Shown: piece after piece, positions 23,962 through 36,355 of the stretch
Numbering within the stretch: the stretch's first letter is position 1
How the letters are laid out: every line of letters begins with the position of its first letter
NCBI GenBank assembly: GCA_016801885.1
Contig: CM028900.1
Span: 20,106,972-20,170,971 of the forward strand
Direction of reading: 5' to 3'
Origin: Toxotes chatareus
Taxonomy: Eukaryota > Chordata > Actinopteri > Toxotidae
Length of the DNA stretch: 64,000 nucleotides
Position numbers and translations under genes: made by a program
Notes under the pieces: model-generated
Seen by the model: only the letters and a program-made list of their open reading frames with translations
Told to the model about the DNA's origin: nothing
The model's database searches: none

Positions 23962-26900
23962 GCATATAGCACACAGCACACAAACATGTACGCATGTCTG
24001 CACAGACACAAACTTAAAGGCATAGGAAAAAAACCTAAACCTCTGAAAAAAACCCCCACTTAACTTAAGCTGTAATGGACAACAAAGAAAATAACTGATA
24101 AGGTGGTGTAGAAGATAAAAGTAGAGGATGTGTTTAAATCACTGTCTATTTAATTAAAGTTTGTCCTCAGTCATGGTTAGGCCTTAAGTGAGAGTTAACT
24201 AGTACTGCAGCATTAACATGTGATGTCACTATGGTTACCAGCAATAAAAAAAAAAAAAAACTGTATACCCTGCACATTCATTTATGGTAGTTCACCTGCT
24301 GACTTACAAAAACTATGAGGTGTCCAGATAAAGGATTTTAACAGTTATCTGCCAGCCAACTGAAAAGTACTCATGGTATGACCACAAGTATTAAAAAAAT
24401 CTGCAAATGAAATCTGATTTTTTTAAATCAACAGCGATGAGATCAAATCAGAGGAAGAAAACAAGTGTTGCATCAACATTTTCACTGTGAACAACATTCA
24501 TATTCACATACTGCTATAGAATAAGAGAATAATGGTCTGCAATATTACGTGCTCATGCTGTGCACTTCTGTTGCCCACTCAACAGCTTGATGACTGGTGG
24601 GACAAATGAGTGTCTCATCCCCTTGCTTCAGTGAGCTTAAATGGCGAGCCAGATCAAAGAGGTAGGAAACAGCACTTTCCGAGTTCTTTTTCACAGCTGT
24701 GTTCAGTTTTAACAACACATTGCATCCAATTTGCCTGAAGGCATGTATGAGTGAGAGACTTTGCGGAATGGGCCAACAGAAAGCAGCGAGGGAGCACACA
24801 TACACACATAAACGTATCTCTTAAAGTCTATAAAACATATTAAGACGAGTGTCTGAAAACACTCAAGCTCCACCTGTTGGCTGGAACCAACGATTTCCTT
24901 CACAATTACAATTTAAAAATACATTATGGTGTGGCGGTTCAGAGTTACAGAAACAGCAAAAAAAAAAAAAAAAAAAAAGATTGTCAGGTTTTTTAAAACA
25001 ACTGCACGGTGAATTCAAAGTGTGAGAAGGATTGTACAACTGAAGCGCCCCTCAAAAAAACGCTTTGCTCATTCTGTGCATACTGCTCCCGAACTACTGT
25101 ACTGTAGATATTGACTGTCCAGCAATCCCATCGTCAAGATGTCATTTTGCTTCTGTCTTCATATCACTTAACTAGGCTAACCACATCCTGGCACCAGCTC
25201 GCAGTTCATGTGCAAACATGAAATTGAAATGACCTTGGTCTAATTCTCATAAACAACGTGAATAAGCATATTCCCAGAAATGTTGGACTGCTGTATTTCT
25301 ATAAGTCATATCTGGCCAGAAAGTGAGCTGGGTTTATCCTGTTTGATGTATAATTGAAAGATCGATATTTTAGTTTTTTCTAAGATGATTTTTCATGTTT
25401 GTGCCCTCATCAGAAAATCAACCATAAACTACCCAAAGTTTCCATCTAAACAAAAACATGTCAAAGAGTCTTTTGACATTGTCAGGAAATGTCCAAAAAT
25501 CCTGTTCTGTAATAGTTGAGAGGATAATTTAAAATTTAGTGAATGTGCAACTCTGGTCTAGATTAGAAATGTCCTGGTTTTGATGACAGAGTACGGCAGA
25601 GTGAATCTCCAACCAGCAGAACTGGCCTTTTCAAGCTGGGGGCTATCAAGCGGTGGGTCTCACCCTTCTACATCAAGGAAAATGAGACTTCCATTACTGA
25701 CTGTGGCACCACCTGCTGCTCTCACAATCTCTCTAATCGAAAGATGCCATTGACATTTATGTTTACATTTCTCTGCCTTCCTTTCAGTGCCTGTATTATT
25801 TGTGGAGGGGGGCTTGTTCTCTGATTTTAGCAAAAGGAGAAGTTACGCCAAATCTTATCAGTATAATAATAATTATCTATAATAGCTACCATCATCGTTC
25901 ATTTCCACCAAGTATCTCTCTGATAGCGCCTACTGAATAGGATTTGCATATATTGGCATAAAAAACAGTCCCAGAACATTAGGTTATATAATTGCTAAGC
26001 GTAAATCTGACTTTTTCACACTACGCACACATACTTTGGCAACAATATTACCCAGGTAATGTAAGACATTTATATCAACAATCTGAACCTGTCAGTTACA
26101 AAAACAAGCATTTTTAGTGAGCGTACTCTGAAACAGACAAATGTCCCTTTTGATCACATGGCAGCCATTTCACAGTTGCTAGTTATAGCATTCTTACTTA
26201 ATATTGGAGCGAGAATGTTTAAACATCTTTCTTTCTGTTGCTGCTGGAACAACCTAAAGCACATATATAATGGTTTAGGTTATTATGTGGATATCTTTTT
26301 TAGAATCACAATACAGTTTCTTTTTCTTTGTTTTTTGTTTTTTCAATTGAACTGGGCTACTCCACAATCTTTCCATGTATCCCTTGTAAGAGTACCCATC
26401 GCAACACAAGTACTTTGGCTAGGAAATTACTTCTGCAGGTGACATACATGCTTGTTTGTATTTGAAAGTAACCAGACATGCCTTTACTTCAAGAAATAAA
26501 TTAAGTATTGCATTATCTTTATAGTAATCCTACTGCTTCCTATTACTGGCCCCTGATACAATCATTGTGTCCCATGAATGAAAATGAATCATCTTCAACT
26601 GGTATTAGATGTTCCTTTTGGAAACTTATTCACAAGATCTTAATAATTTATCAACACTAATGTAAATGGTTGATAAATGGTACTATGACTAATTTATTAT
26701 TATTGTAATATTAGAGCTGAAATTGAGTAGCTGTTGGAAAGGAGGTTCTATTTTAAGTGCAGCCCAGTCTGGATGGTTTGGTTGGAGAGGAAATTATTAG
26801 CATAAAACATATTGATAAGAAATGAGGAAGTGTACTCAGATTTATTTTTAATAGTCTTTTACTTATTCTCCTCACATTTGTGCACTTCATTTAGGGATCA

Positions 26901-27600
26901 ATACGACTCTTGCGAAGAGAGAAAGAAGGAAAGAAAAAAGTTGTTTTTTTTTCTGATTCACAGCATTTCACTTAGTACTGATCTCAGTCCATTGCTCTAC
27001 CCTATAACAGACCACTTTCACCTCAGGGTGACTAATTTTTCACCTCCCACCAGCCAAAGGCCACAGAGTAGACAGCATAACAGGAATCAATGATTTCAAA
27101 TTGACACTCGGTGCTTTACATCAGGCTTGTTTACCTGGATGCAAACTAATTTTCTTTTAACCCTCATGTCAGTCATCCTGACACCCGACGGCCTATACAA
27201 AACATTTATACCCCACACTGGAGCTACCCCACCAACAAAAGAAAACTGGTCTTGCCTCAGGAACTAGGCCTTTAATAGCATATTGATCAAAAATGAATTG
27301 AGTGCACGAATGAGAACACGGCAAAGCACAAATATTACAAACTACCTGTTCTTGGCTAAATGAAGGTCCGATCAATGCAGGATTAATTGCATTCCTCTCA
27401 GATCACAGTGGAATAAAAATGTTGGATGTTGGATTGCACGCTTCTTGTAAAAGGAAAAACAAGATTACTTTAGAAACTTAACCTGTGCAAAAAGTTTGAA
27501 ATAACAAGGATAAACTTCCCAGGAATATTGTGTAATTACAGCATGTTGCTGTGGCGTTTAGACATCTAGAGAGGAGGTAGATCCAGCACTCTGACTTGGC
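23962..27600. other. no recognisable gene
   Basis: Unique AT-rich sequence with A runs at about 24246-24260 and 24958-24978. The 86-codon minus-strand frame at 24545-24805 covers a more even stretch that may be an old repeat, but I cannot name it. Segments 25570-25800 and 26960-27090 have balanced composition and might be conserved non-coding DNA. Confidence 0.5.
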
Positions 27601-27602
27601 TG

Positions 27603-27745
27603 TGGTTGTGGCTCAGCAGATAGAGCTATTTGTCCACTAATCACAGGTTGGTGGTTTGATCCTACAGTTCACTTGTTTAAGTGTCCTTTGGCAAAACACT
27701 AACATGCAGATTGCCTGTGCTGCAGCTCACTGCCATCATGTGGCA
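27603..27745 (+). repeat. tRNA-related SINE-like fragment
   Basis: tgtggctcagcagatagagc resembles an A-box region (tggctcagnngg), and ggtggtttgatcct at about 27650 resembles a B-box (ggttcgatcc). They are followed by gtgtcctttggcaaaacact, the usual continuation of a dispersed teleost repeat (gtgtccttgggcaagacact). It is too decayed, and lacks the stems, to be a tRNA gene. A reverse-strand copy of the same family is at 60890-61160. Confidence 0.6.
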
Positions 27746-27794
27746 ACCCTGTCTCCTTGAAATGACATCTACATTTATTTACCAAATTTACTAT

Positions 27795-27910
27795 AAAACA
27801 CACAAGTGGATGTGAACCCAGAGACCAGGGTTCACATCCACAGTCCCACTCTGGTTAGATTTAGGCAACAAAAGCACTCTAGTTAAAATTAGGGAGAGAT
27901 TGTGGTTTTA
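27795..27910 (+). repeat. dispersed teleost repeat fragment with a 14-bp hairpin
   Basis: ggttagatttaggcaacaaa followed by gttaaaattagggagagat matches a common teleost repeat in which a ggttaggtttaggcaa phrase precedes ttagggaaagattgtggttt. Its left end forms a perfect hairpin: GTGGATGTGAACCC (27806-27819) with GGGTTCACATCCAC (27828-27841), 8-base loop. Confidence 0.55.
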
Positions 27911-30075
27911 TAAATATCAGATTGCTATCTTCTAAAGCCTTACTGTTAGATGATTTGATTCTTCAGCATAATCTGGATATGATTGGTTTATGCAAAATAT
28001 GGCTTAAACCAATTGTTTTCTTATCATCATACAAAAACTCATATTGGTACAGCATGTAGCTGTAGTCTAGTACCACAAATTTCAAATTTCAAAACATCTA
28101 TGAGTACACACCACTAGGGCAAGTCAGAAAACACCTATATACAGTATGTCTTCATTCATATTTAAGGTTACTATACACTGAAAATGTCATTAATGAAGTT
28201 ATCTTTGAAAGACTCTTAGCAGCCTTATGTCCTCTGTCTCCCTGCAAGGACACTTCACCAAAGGTCAAACCTAATCTGTCAATAGCTAGACAGGATGCAG
28301 AAGCAGACTTGACTGTGGGTCAAGGAATACCAATGATGCAGCAGGATTATCAATGACCTAAGGGGGTTTTCAACTATTTAAACATGACAGAAATAACCCA
28401 ATCAGAGAGCAAAAGTCACAGGGAGGTAAGAGGGGGTTTGCAGAGGCACTGAAGAATTCTTGACGTTGAATGAAAATGGTGCCAATACACTTTTATGATG
28501 CAAAATTACAAAAGGCTTTGCGTGATCTTCCTCGTCATCATGTATTCACTTAAAGGACATATTGATTAAATAGATGCAATACCCCAAAAGGCACAGCTGA
28601 TGACTTGCAGAGTCAAAACTGAAAACAGACAACAAAGAATCAGAGTAATACTTAGGTGTAGTCAGGAGGCAAAACTGATTTGTCTTAATTTATTTTGATG
28701 GCTTAGGATTTTGCTTTACAGGACAATAAACTGCTGTTCTCAATTTCAGCAAATTTAAGCTTTTACCAGCAATTCCGAGCTGCTAATGACTCAATCTGTA
28801 ATTTCTGTACTGACGAGCCAGTGTTGTTAATGAGATTTATTACTTACAGATGTCCTGACCACATTTTATGATGCAATATTTATTTTAGTTCTATTTATTT
28901 ATTTTATACAACAAACAGTTGTACTTTAGGTCTACATCAGAATTAGCAAAGCATGTTTCCTACATTTTACTTCTCCTGTGTCCTCTGCTCATGTCCTTGC
29001 TTGCTGCTGTATAACTGAAACTGAAACTAACCACTACTTTTATATATTTTGCAAACATCTTGATTTATTTCTGATAGCATCCTTTAATCAAAATGTCTGG
29101 ATCTGCCTGCCTTGCAACATCAGTTACTTTCAGAGTATAGATCATTGTTTATCACCATAGGCTCTTTTGTTAAACTGACTGACTACATGATTCGAGTGGA
29201 GGACACACCTACACATATATAGTTATTTATTTATTTATTTATTTAATTTATTTTTAACAAGGTGAGGGGCACGTTGGATATTACACTTTCAAAATTTGAT
29301 TGGTCTCTCTTTAGTTGGTGGTGCCCTAAGCGAAAAAACTAACTCGCCTATGCCTAAAAATTACCCTGGTTTGAAACACATGTATTACATTGAAGGAGAC
29401 ATGTTTTTTTGTTGTAGTTTCTGTAATTCTTTCTTTCTCTGGTTCTCTATCAGAATTCATTGTGATCATTGTGATTCATTGCAAATCTACAGTCTATAGG
29501 AGGTGAGTATTTCATAATATACCCTCAGTTTTTGGTGGAAAATTCCTTCACAAAATTTCAACCAATGCTTTCCATCTGAATGTATAATGAACACCTAATA
29601 AACTTCATCCTCATCCTTCTCTTGCTGCACTGCTCTAACACGTGACCTGTTTGCTCTGTCTTCTGTAGATTTTCCTGAAATAGAAAAGCAAACTCATTTT
29701 GGAAGGACAGAAATCCAGTTAGTCTGCCTGTTAACACAGAGAGCTCCTCTGTGATTATTCAGCTGCAGTAAATTACTAGATGAATGACAGGTAATAATGA
29801 TATCAATATGATCCACTAGTCCCTGCTTCAGCCTTTGTCTGAGCCTGTGTTTTCTCAGATTCTACAGGCTGTAGCTGATACCTTGCCTGTTGAGCTTTCA
29901 GTAGTAGATGTGTTGAGTTGAGTGAGATTGCTTTAGTGTCAGGGTGAAATTATCTCTATTAGTTATAAACCCATACAGACGGTCCAGCATCAGTGTTGCC
30001 AAAAATGTTTTTCTGACACTGACAAATCATTTCCACCTCAAAACATTGCTCAATCCTCTACCACCACAAGCAGGC
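27911..30075. other. no recognisable gene
   Basis: AT-rich unique sequence with an (ATTT)n run at 29223-29251. Segment 29690-29840 looks less random (attattcagctgcagtaaat). Nothing is identified as coding. Confidence 0.5.
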
Positions 30076-30079
30076 ACAA

Positions 30080-30950
30080 ACCTCTCAGCAGATATCTTTG
30101 CCTCTTTACTGAAAAGATGATGGCCATCACCAATTCTCTGAATTACTGAGGCAGCCAGTCACCCCAGGTGATCTCACACCTGGGAAGGGAACACCTCTCA
30201 CCCCCTCACCAAGAGCAAGGTATCAAAAATCCTGACTTGTAGCAGTCCATTCCTATCAACCTCCTCCAAGTCATATCTCCCACCACTGTGCCACTAATCA
30301 CGTGATAAATCCTTCACTGGCTTCGGGAACATTTCCAACCACATTCAAACAGGCTCGGGTAACACCTCTGCCCAAAAAGCCTTCACTGGACCCTACTCAA
30401 GCTGAGAACTATTGACCATCACCTCCCCATGTCCTTTTTCAATATACATCACCTACTTGAGTCTGATTATCCACTCGCATAGCTTCTCATTTCACTGCTA
30501 TGGAAACAACACCCAACTATACCTGTTACTCCTGCCAGAAGATCTTGACTACTGTAATGCCCTTCAAGCAGGTCTCCCAGCATGCACAGGAAGATCCCTA
30601 CAGATGGTCCAGAATACAGTAGAGCATCTGGTTTTTGATCATCCCAAAGGGGCACGTCACGTCGCTGCTTATTAACCGCCACTGACTGCCCATGGCTCTC
30701 CGAATCAAATTCACTTGCCTATAGAGTGACTTCTGGGCCTGCACCCATCTACTTAAACTCAGTCATACAGGCTGTTGCTCTTTCTTGGCCACTGTGTTCT
30801 TCCAAAGAACATTGTCTGACATTACCATCCCTACACACAAGGCAATTTCAGTCCAGATCATTCTTGTTTGTGGTTCTGATGGTGGAACAAGCTACCAAAT
30901 GTTATCAGAGCAATCTAGAGCAGTCTAATGCAGAAATACTGCATTAGACT
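30080..30950 (+). pseudogene. LINE (L2-like clade) reverse-transcriptase remnant with internal deletions
   Basis: Pieces of a LINE ORF2 appear in the right order, in shifting frames. Near 30260 PINLLQVISPTTVPL is followed by SGTFPTTFKQARVTPLPKK and PSLDPTQAENY, which lie at the start of the RT domain. Next is SFSFHCYGNNTQLYL, where the RT catalytic YADD box is degenerated to YGNN. Then come LDYCNALQAGLPAC, LQMVQNTVEHLVFDHPK and PAPIYLNSVIQ from the C-terminal side. Hundreds of residues are missing between the first and second groups and again after TQLYL. Stops and frameshifts are frequent, so the copy is dead. The clade is my best reading from recalled family sequence. Confidence 0.85.
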
Positions 30951-30951
30951 G
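30921..30951. repeat. perfect 13-bp hairpin at the end of the LINE remnant
   Basis: CAGTCTAATGCAG (30921-30933) pairs with CTGCATTAGACTG (30939-30951) around AAATA. With a 5-base bulge (tagag), CAATC at 30911-30915 also pairs with GATTG at 30951-30955. It lies where similarity to the LINE stops. Confidence 0.75.
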
Positions 30952-30955
30952 ATTG

Positions 30956-32440
30956 TTAATTAAGTGAATGTGTGTTGATTTAAATCACTAAATGACAGCG
31001 AAGTTCCGTTCACGTTCAGGCCATGCTATCCTGGTGTACGAGGATCATTCAAGGTGCTTTTATCTTAGAGAGTTACTCAGCCATTCAAGGACAATGTGCG
31101 ATGACATGTCAGACATGACCTAGGATAAGAAGTAAAAAATGATTTTGTTAACAGCTGTAACTGGTCTTGTAAAGCCAGATGAATGAATGATGAAGCCTTC
31201 AAAGAACACTATAACGCAGCTGTAAGCACACGACCATATCTTTGCTGTTATAACTTCATATACCATTTGAAGCATTTGCACATACATGAATGCATATACT
31301 GTATATACAAATGTATTTATATAAATGTTTATAAATACACATTTGTACATATTCATAAAAGGATTTGTATGCTTTTACTCACATGGATAGCATTTTTAGC
31401 CTCCTTGTATAGTGAAAGTGTTTTTGATATTGAGCTTCTAGAGCTGAGCTGCTGACTTTTAGTTGTGAAAAAATGATATATGGTAGACTTTTAATAGATA
31501 CTCCCATTGGGAGGACTTTGACAAGCTGTCAAAACACCACACCTCTGTTGCTATTGGACATTGTCTTAAATTCTTAAAAGTCTGAAGACATGTTTTGTTT
31601 TTCTTGAGCCATAAGCACATTTATAGAGAGCGAGGAATCTTGAGGCAAATTACCTTATTTCTCTTCGTCCTTCCCTGTCGGTGTGTTTGATGTCTATTTT
31701 ATTGCACTTCTCTGAAATATACTTTTATCAGTGTGGCTGAGTATTTTGAGACTGTACTAATTCTTTGTGTTCCATGTACTCAGCACATATTGAATTAAGA
31801 TAATTACTCAGCTGCAACTGCTGATCGAGAAAAACGAATAAACTAAACTAACTCATTGAAAGCAAAAACAGAGACTGTAGTCCTCATGTGATCCTCAATA
31901 CTGTCTGAATAATGTATATGTTGCTTTATGGATTATCTTTTTTAGTTCTTGTGTGTGAGAGTGCAGGCATGCGTGTGTGCATCCATATCTGTGTGGCATA
32001 GAATAAAAGCAAAGAGGAGATACTCCTCCTTTACGTCAATGTTGTGCTTTTGTCTCAAATCAAAACTTGGGGATCTCTGTGAGGTCTTTGGATGATGTGG
32101 AACCTTTCCTGCACATCATTAGCTGCCAGGAAAAGCAATGGTATAATTGATAACATTGATAATGGCTGTATAACAGTTAAGTGTACCAGCTCCAGGGAAT
32201 TCTCCATAGTGGCTTACTGGCATTGCTTACTGGCACACTTGCCATCACTGTGAACCTTTAAAGTAAGTTGCACATCGTCATGCACACAAAATGACAGGAA
32301 CTTAATAATCTTCCAAAGAAAAAATGCTGCAGAACATTCTGCTCGTGGTTCATATGTTAATTGTCTGCTGCTGCTAAAGGCAAATGAGAGATAACAACAC
32401 ATTAAACAAGTCTTTAGGACAACCCTCTTCCTGCCTTAAA
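30956..32440. other. no recognisable gene
   Basis: Unique AT-rich sequence with alternating tata/cata stretches near 31290-31360. Frames of 78 and 90 codons there overlap on opposite strands and follow the composition. Confidence 0.5.
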
Positions 32441-32444
32441 AGGA

Positions 32445-33320
32445 TGTCGAAAAACTAGTCAATGCATTTACTACCTCTGGACTGGACTGCTGAAGTTCCT
32501 TATCATCAGGATGCCCCGATAACTCTGTGAAAAGCCTCCAGTTGATCCAAGGTGCCTCAGTGCAAGCTTTAACAGCAACTAGAAAAAGAGATCATTTATT
32601 TCTACTATATTAGCTTCTCTGCACTCACGCTTTCTGTCCTGTCATATCCGAGAGACCTCATTGTACCCTATTACTCCAATAGAACACTTCACTCTCAAAA
32701 TGCAGGCTTACTTGAGGTTCCTACATTTAAGGGTAGAATAGGAGCCAGAGCCATCAGCTGTCAGGCTCCTCTCCTGTGGAACCAGCTCCCAGTTTGGGTT
32801 CAGGAGGTAGACACCTTCTCTACATTTAAGATGAGACTTAAAACTTTCCTCTTTGATAAAACTTAGAATTAGTGCTTGCTCAGGTGAGCCCTGAACCATA
32901 CCTTACTTATGCTGCTCTGGGCTGAGGCTGCTGGGGGAACTCCCATGACGCACTGAGCACTTCTTCTCTCTCTCACTCCCCATGCATTTCTATCACGTTG
33001 CTGCATGTCCTTAACTTTGTGTCTTCTCTCTCCTGTAGTTTGTGCTTTTCCTCTCTATCTTGCGCGTCCTCTCACTCACTTTTAAAATAATTATCATTTG
33101 ATGCTGCTATCATTGCTTATGTAATTATTAACAACATTATTACACCCATACATATCACTATTATTACTGTTATTACAACCAGTCTGACAGTGCTTGAATA
33201 CAACAGTACATGCTTACTCTGTAAAATGCCTTGACATTATATATATATATACACATACATACAATATATATATTGATTTGTTCCTGTATAAATAAAATTC
33301 AGCTGAACTGAACTGAACAA
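32445..33320 (+). pseudogene. LINE (Rex1/CR1-like) 3' end: RT C-terminus plus 3' UTR
   Basis: From 32452 LVNAFTTSGLDC, SLQLIQGASVQALTATRKR and later DLIVPYYSNRTLHSQNAG match the end of a common teleost LINE ORF2. One clean frame of 72 codons runs 32651-32866 (stop TAG) and includes QAPLLWNQLPVWVQEVDTFS and MRLKTFLFDKT. The 3' UTR extends to about 33320, passes an AT/AC microsatellite, and ends in tataaataaaattcagctg with short gaact units. This is the usual tail of the family. The 5' part, including the catalytic box, is absent. The same family occurs on the minus strand at 40850-41803. Confidence 0.85.
33236..33274. repeat. (AT)n/(AC)n microsatellite inside the LINE 3' UTR
   Basis: Alternating AT then acacatacatac then atatatat, about 39 bases in total. 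Confidence 0.9.
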
Positions 33321-33324
33321 CAGG

Positions 33325-34110
33325 ATTGACCATTATCAAAGCTTGACCCAAGTCCACCAGTTAAAACTGTACATTTCTCCTTCAAACAATATGATGCATC
33401 CCCAACCTATTCTTTGTAATTGCACCATACTGTGCAGTTGTATTTATGGGTACCAAAGATAACTGAAGCCCATTTTCATGAAAACAGTGTTTCTTGGGTC
33501 TGAAATAAACCACTGTTATAATTTCTTCATGTGAAAATAAATATTTTCTTGTCATTGTTCTTGGACAACAGTTTTGCTTTCAGCAACAAGATACTTTCCC
33601 AGTAGCACAAATACATGCAATTTAATTGAATATCAAACAGTAATAATCTGATGCTCTGGACTAGCTTGTAAAATGCACACTTATATACCATTATAGATCT
33701 ACGTAGACATGAAATCACACCAGTGAACATACATTATAGTTTGGCATTCTGAAACCATTTTGTCAGCCAGTGAGGAGTGTGTCCTACAGCGATGAGCAGC
33801 ACAGATGGTTGTTTTAACAGCAGGTGAGAGAACTTCAAACAAAGCAGGGCGATGTCAGTTAGGGTCTAGATGTTTAAAACATCAGTTCCTGGCGGCAGGC
33901 TACAAGGTCATTTTAGATGAATTCATTACTGATTCTCTTTTCCTCACAGTTTCCAGGAGAACATGATCATGTGTGGTACATACAACAACGCAGCACATTC
34001 ACCAGACTTTCTGTAAAAATTCTGTGGATGTGTCAGTACGTAAAGACACTGTTGAAGACATGCAGTCTTCCGCTCTTTGCCAAGACCAGTGGTGAATAAA
34101 CACAGGTATG
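33325..34110. other. no recognisable gene
   Basis: AT-rich unique sequence with no repeat family recognised. Confidence 0.5.
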
Positions 34111-34111
34111 G

Positions 34112-34200
34112 TAGGTATAACGTTTACAATGTTCACCACCTTCTTGTATTGTTTTAGCATGCTAACATTTGCTAATTATCACTCAACTGAACGTACAGTT
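34112..34200 (+). repeat. dispersed teleost repeat fragment (catgctaacatttgct type)
   Basis: aacgtttacaatgttcacca followed by agcatgctaacatttgctaa matches a repeat common in percomorph genomes. Longer or other parts of the same family are at 45961-46010 and 61280-61625. Class of element unknown. Confidence 0.6.
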
Positions 34201-34857
34201 AACGTTTCACATGTATTTGGACGATTGCAAATGGAGCATTAATAAATCCAATGTGTTTTAAATGCTTAAAAATCAGGTTTAAACAAGACAAACCTCTTGT
34301 TCGACCTAGGTTTGACTGAGAGAAAGTGCCTCACATAAAGTTTATTAGTGTATGTTAAAACTGTGTAATCCAAATGGATGGATATGAGGCAGAGTGTGAG
34401 TGTAGAACAAGTCAGCAGTTTCACAAATGCTGGTTCATTTTACATCCTTTTTTTTTTTTGTAATTCCATTGCTAAGCTCCAAACATAACCACTTGTGCCA
34501 GGGTGGGTGCAGTGCTACAGTACAACTGAAGTTGTGTTTATGCAGATCAGGTGGGGCAGTGCAATTTTGGTGCTCATTCACTCATTATTCATTACCAAGC
34601 TGGAGGCACTGCCGCCTGGAAGTGTTGTGTGCAGGGGCAAGCCATTGTTTTTGCTGCTGCACCAGCTGTATGCCCTGTACAGACATCTTTGCAGGAGCTC
34701 AGGAGGCATACTGAGGACGCCTGCTGCACTCTCAAAGATTTCATTGAGCAAACATGGAATCTAAGGAATGCATTACCTCTCTGGTGTGTATGAAGCTAGT
34801 GGTGCTGTAAGGGGAGGTGGTATTGGCCTGGAACTTAGAAAAGTGTGAAGTTAAAGA
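34201..34857. other. no recognisable gene
   Basis: Three overlapping plus-strand frames of 80-95 codons lie at 34427-34793. The DNA here is unusually balanced in composition, which favours such frames. None of the three peptides resembles a known domain, and there is no sign of which frame would be used. Confidence 0.45.
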
Positions 34858-34950
34858 TTAGCACTTGCCCCTGCCTCTTGACCACTGCTGCGTTGCCCAA
34901 AAGCAAGGCCCTTAACCCATTAATGCTCCAGTGGTGCTGCTCAGTGGACA
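34858..34950 (+). repeat. SINE-like repeat fragment (gcaaggcccttaaccc type)
   Basis: aagcaaggcccttaaccca followed by ctccagtggtgctgctcagt matches the middle of a common teleost repeat (gagcaaggcacttaacccc... ctccaggggcgctgt), often the body of tRNA-derived SINEs. Head and tail are not visible. Confidence 0.45.
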
Positions 34951-35757
34951 ACAGATGAGACTTTGGCAGCTTCCATGTGGGAATATACGCACATTTGTGA
35001 AGCTGGATGTTTCCATAAAGGAAATTTTTAAAAAATACAATCACCTGGAGGCAGAAACTTACCAAATGCCATGGATGCAGTTCAGATGGGCTGAATTTTT
35101 TATCCGAATTAATGAATTTAAAAACATCAAGCTTTTGAAATTGCAGAAACTTGAAATGACCTCAAAGAGAGGAATTCAATTCATTCAATCTTGACTAAAT
35201 TTTATATATATATATATATATTTTATAAAATGGCTGCCATTCTTTGTCTGCATACACCACTATCGGTTGAAAAAAAAAAAAAAACTTCCCCAACAAAAGG
35301 CTCACTACAAAGTACAACATAAATCAAACAAGAGGAAACAAGTCCCTCAAGAACCCACAATGATCTTTGTGCAAAAATCAATCAAATGAGATATTATAAA
35401 GGCATCGCTCATTTTGAATGATGATGGCTTCATTATGAGTTCCACCTTGGCTCAGAAATGAGACCTTGGGACAAAGAAAGCAGAGACGAGAGGGACAGAT
35501 TGAGGTGGGGGTGGGGGGTAGGGGTCAGAGCAGGCTTCAGGAGAAGAGAGGCAGAAACAGATGAAGAGAGACCTGAGAGGAATAACAAACAGTGCACAGG
35601 AGGAAAAGATGTAGAACGTGAAGGACGCAGTGAATTAATGTTAAGATAAAGACATTGGGGACCAGTTCTGCAATCCCGCAACTGTTTCTCACAACTACAG
35701 GAGGATGGGGAGGGCCATATGTGAGTGTGAGCAAGTGAGCGAAAAGAGCCGGCACTG
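34951..35757. other. no recognisable gene
   Basis: The stretch contains (TA)n at 35203-35220 and an A run near 35271. From 35455 to 35660 it is purine-rich with a G-rich core (three runs of 4-6 G at 35506-35524). Opposite-strand ORFs of 82 and 63 codons there follow from the purine bias. Confidence 0.5.
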
Positions 35758-35758
35758 T

Positions 35759-36351
35759 CACGACTATGGGGAACAAGGACTAGGACCCAAACGCAAAAAC
35801 CCTCAAGACAGGCAGAAAGGTGGAACTAAAAGTCTTTTAATAAACCAAAATTCACTGGAACTTTCCAGTCCAGGGCAAGGGAACAAAACTCAAACAAACA
35901 AAAATCATCCACTGGGGAGAAAAAAACACCAAGGAACAAAACTGAACAAAAATACAAAAGTCCTTACTTGAAACAAAAGAAACCGAGGTAAGTCCATGAG
36001 GGAGAACATGAACAAACACAGGGGCATGGCACAGACTCAGGCATGGAGACAGACATGGAAACAGGCATGGAAACAGACTTGGGTATGGAACACAGACGAA
36101 CCGACAAGAACACAGGGAAAAGACGAGACTTAAATACACAAGGCAATGGGCAACAGGTGAAACCAATTAGGGCGGGGCAGACAATCACAAAAGGAGGGAA
36201 ACAAGACAAAGACAGGAAGTAGAACAAGACAAGATACACAAGGGCAGTGATTTCAAAATAAAACAGGAACTATAAACAAAACTTAAACTTAACAAGAGTT
36301 CAAAAGTCCAAAAGTGTTCAGAGAACAACCCCCTTAGGGGCTAGTCATGAC
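35759..36351. mobile_element. non-autonomous element with TG...CA inverted ends, complete copy
   Basis: The element begins TGTCACGAC (at about 35757) and ends GTCATGACA (at about 36353), which are inverted copies with one mismatch. CGGCAC precedes the left end and follows the right end, as expected of a target-site duplication. About 595 bp long, it encodes nothing; the minus-strand PCLFPCLSPCLSLC-type frames come from its minisatellite. Internal landmarks are ccaattagggcggggcaga and tttcaaaataaaacagga. TG...CA ends with a 6-bp duplication fit a solo LTR, but the inverted ends also allow a DNA transposon. A near-identical truncated copy is 4.3 kb downstream in the same orientation. Class undecided. 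Confidence 0.75.
36039..36074. repeat. 12-bp minisatellite, 3 units, inside the element
   Basis: The units are variants of aggcatggagac/agacatggaaac. The same minisatellite has 7 units in the second copy of the element (40336-40419). Confidence 0.9.
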
Positions 36352-36355
36352 ACGG

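Noticed and set aside
27603..27680. tRNA gene suggested by A-box and B-box like text
   Set aside because: The stems of a cloverleaf cannot be formed, and the downstream text matches a dispersed repeat. It is a tRNA-derived fragment.
34427..34793. Three overlapping plus-strand ORFs of 80-95 codons
   Set aside because: All three frames are open because of local composition. None resembles a protein, and there is no evidence favouring one frame.
35503..35525. G-quadruplex candidate
   Set aside because: Only three runs of four or more G are present, with GG as the fourth. It falls short of the usual four-run rule.
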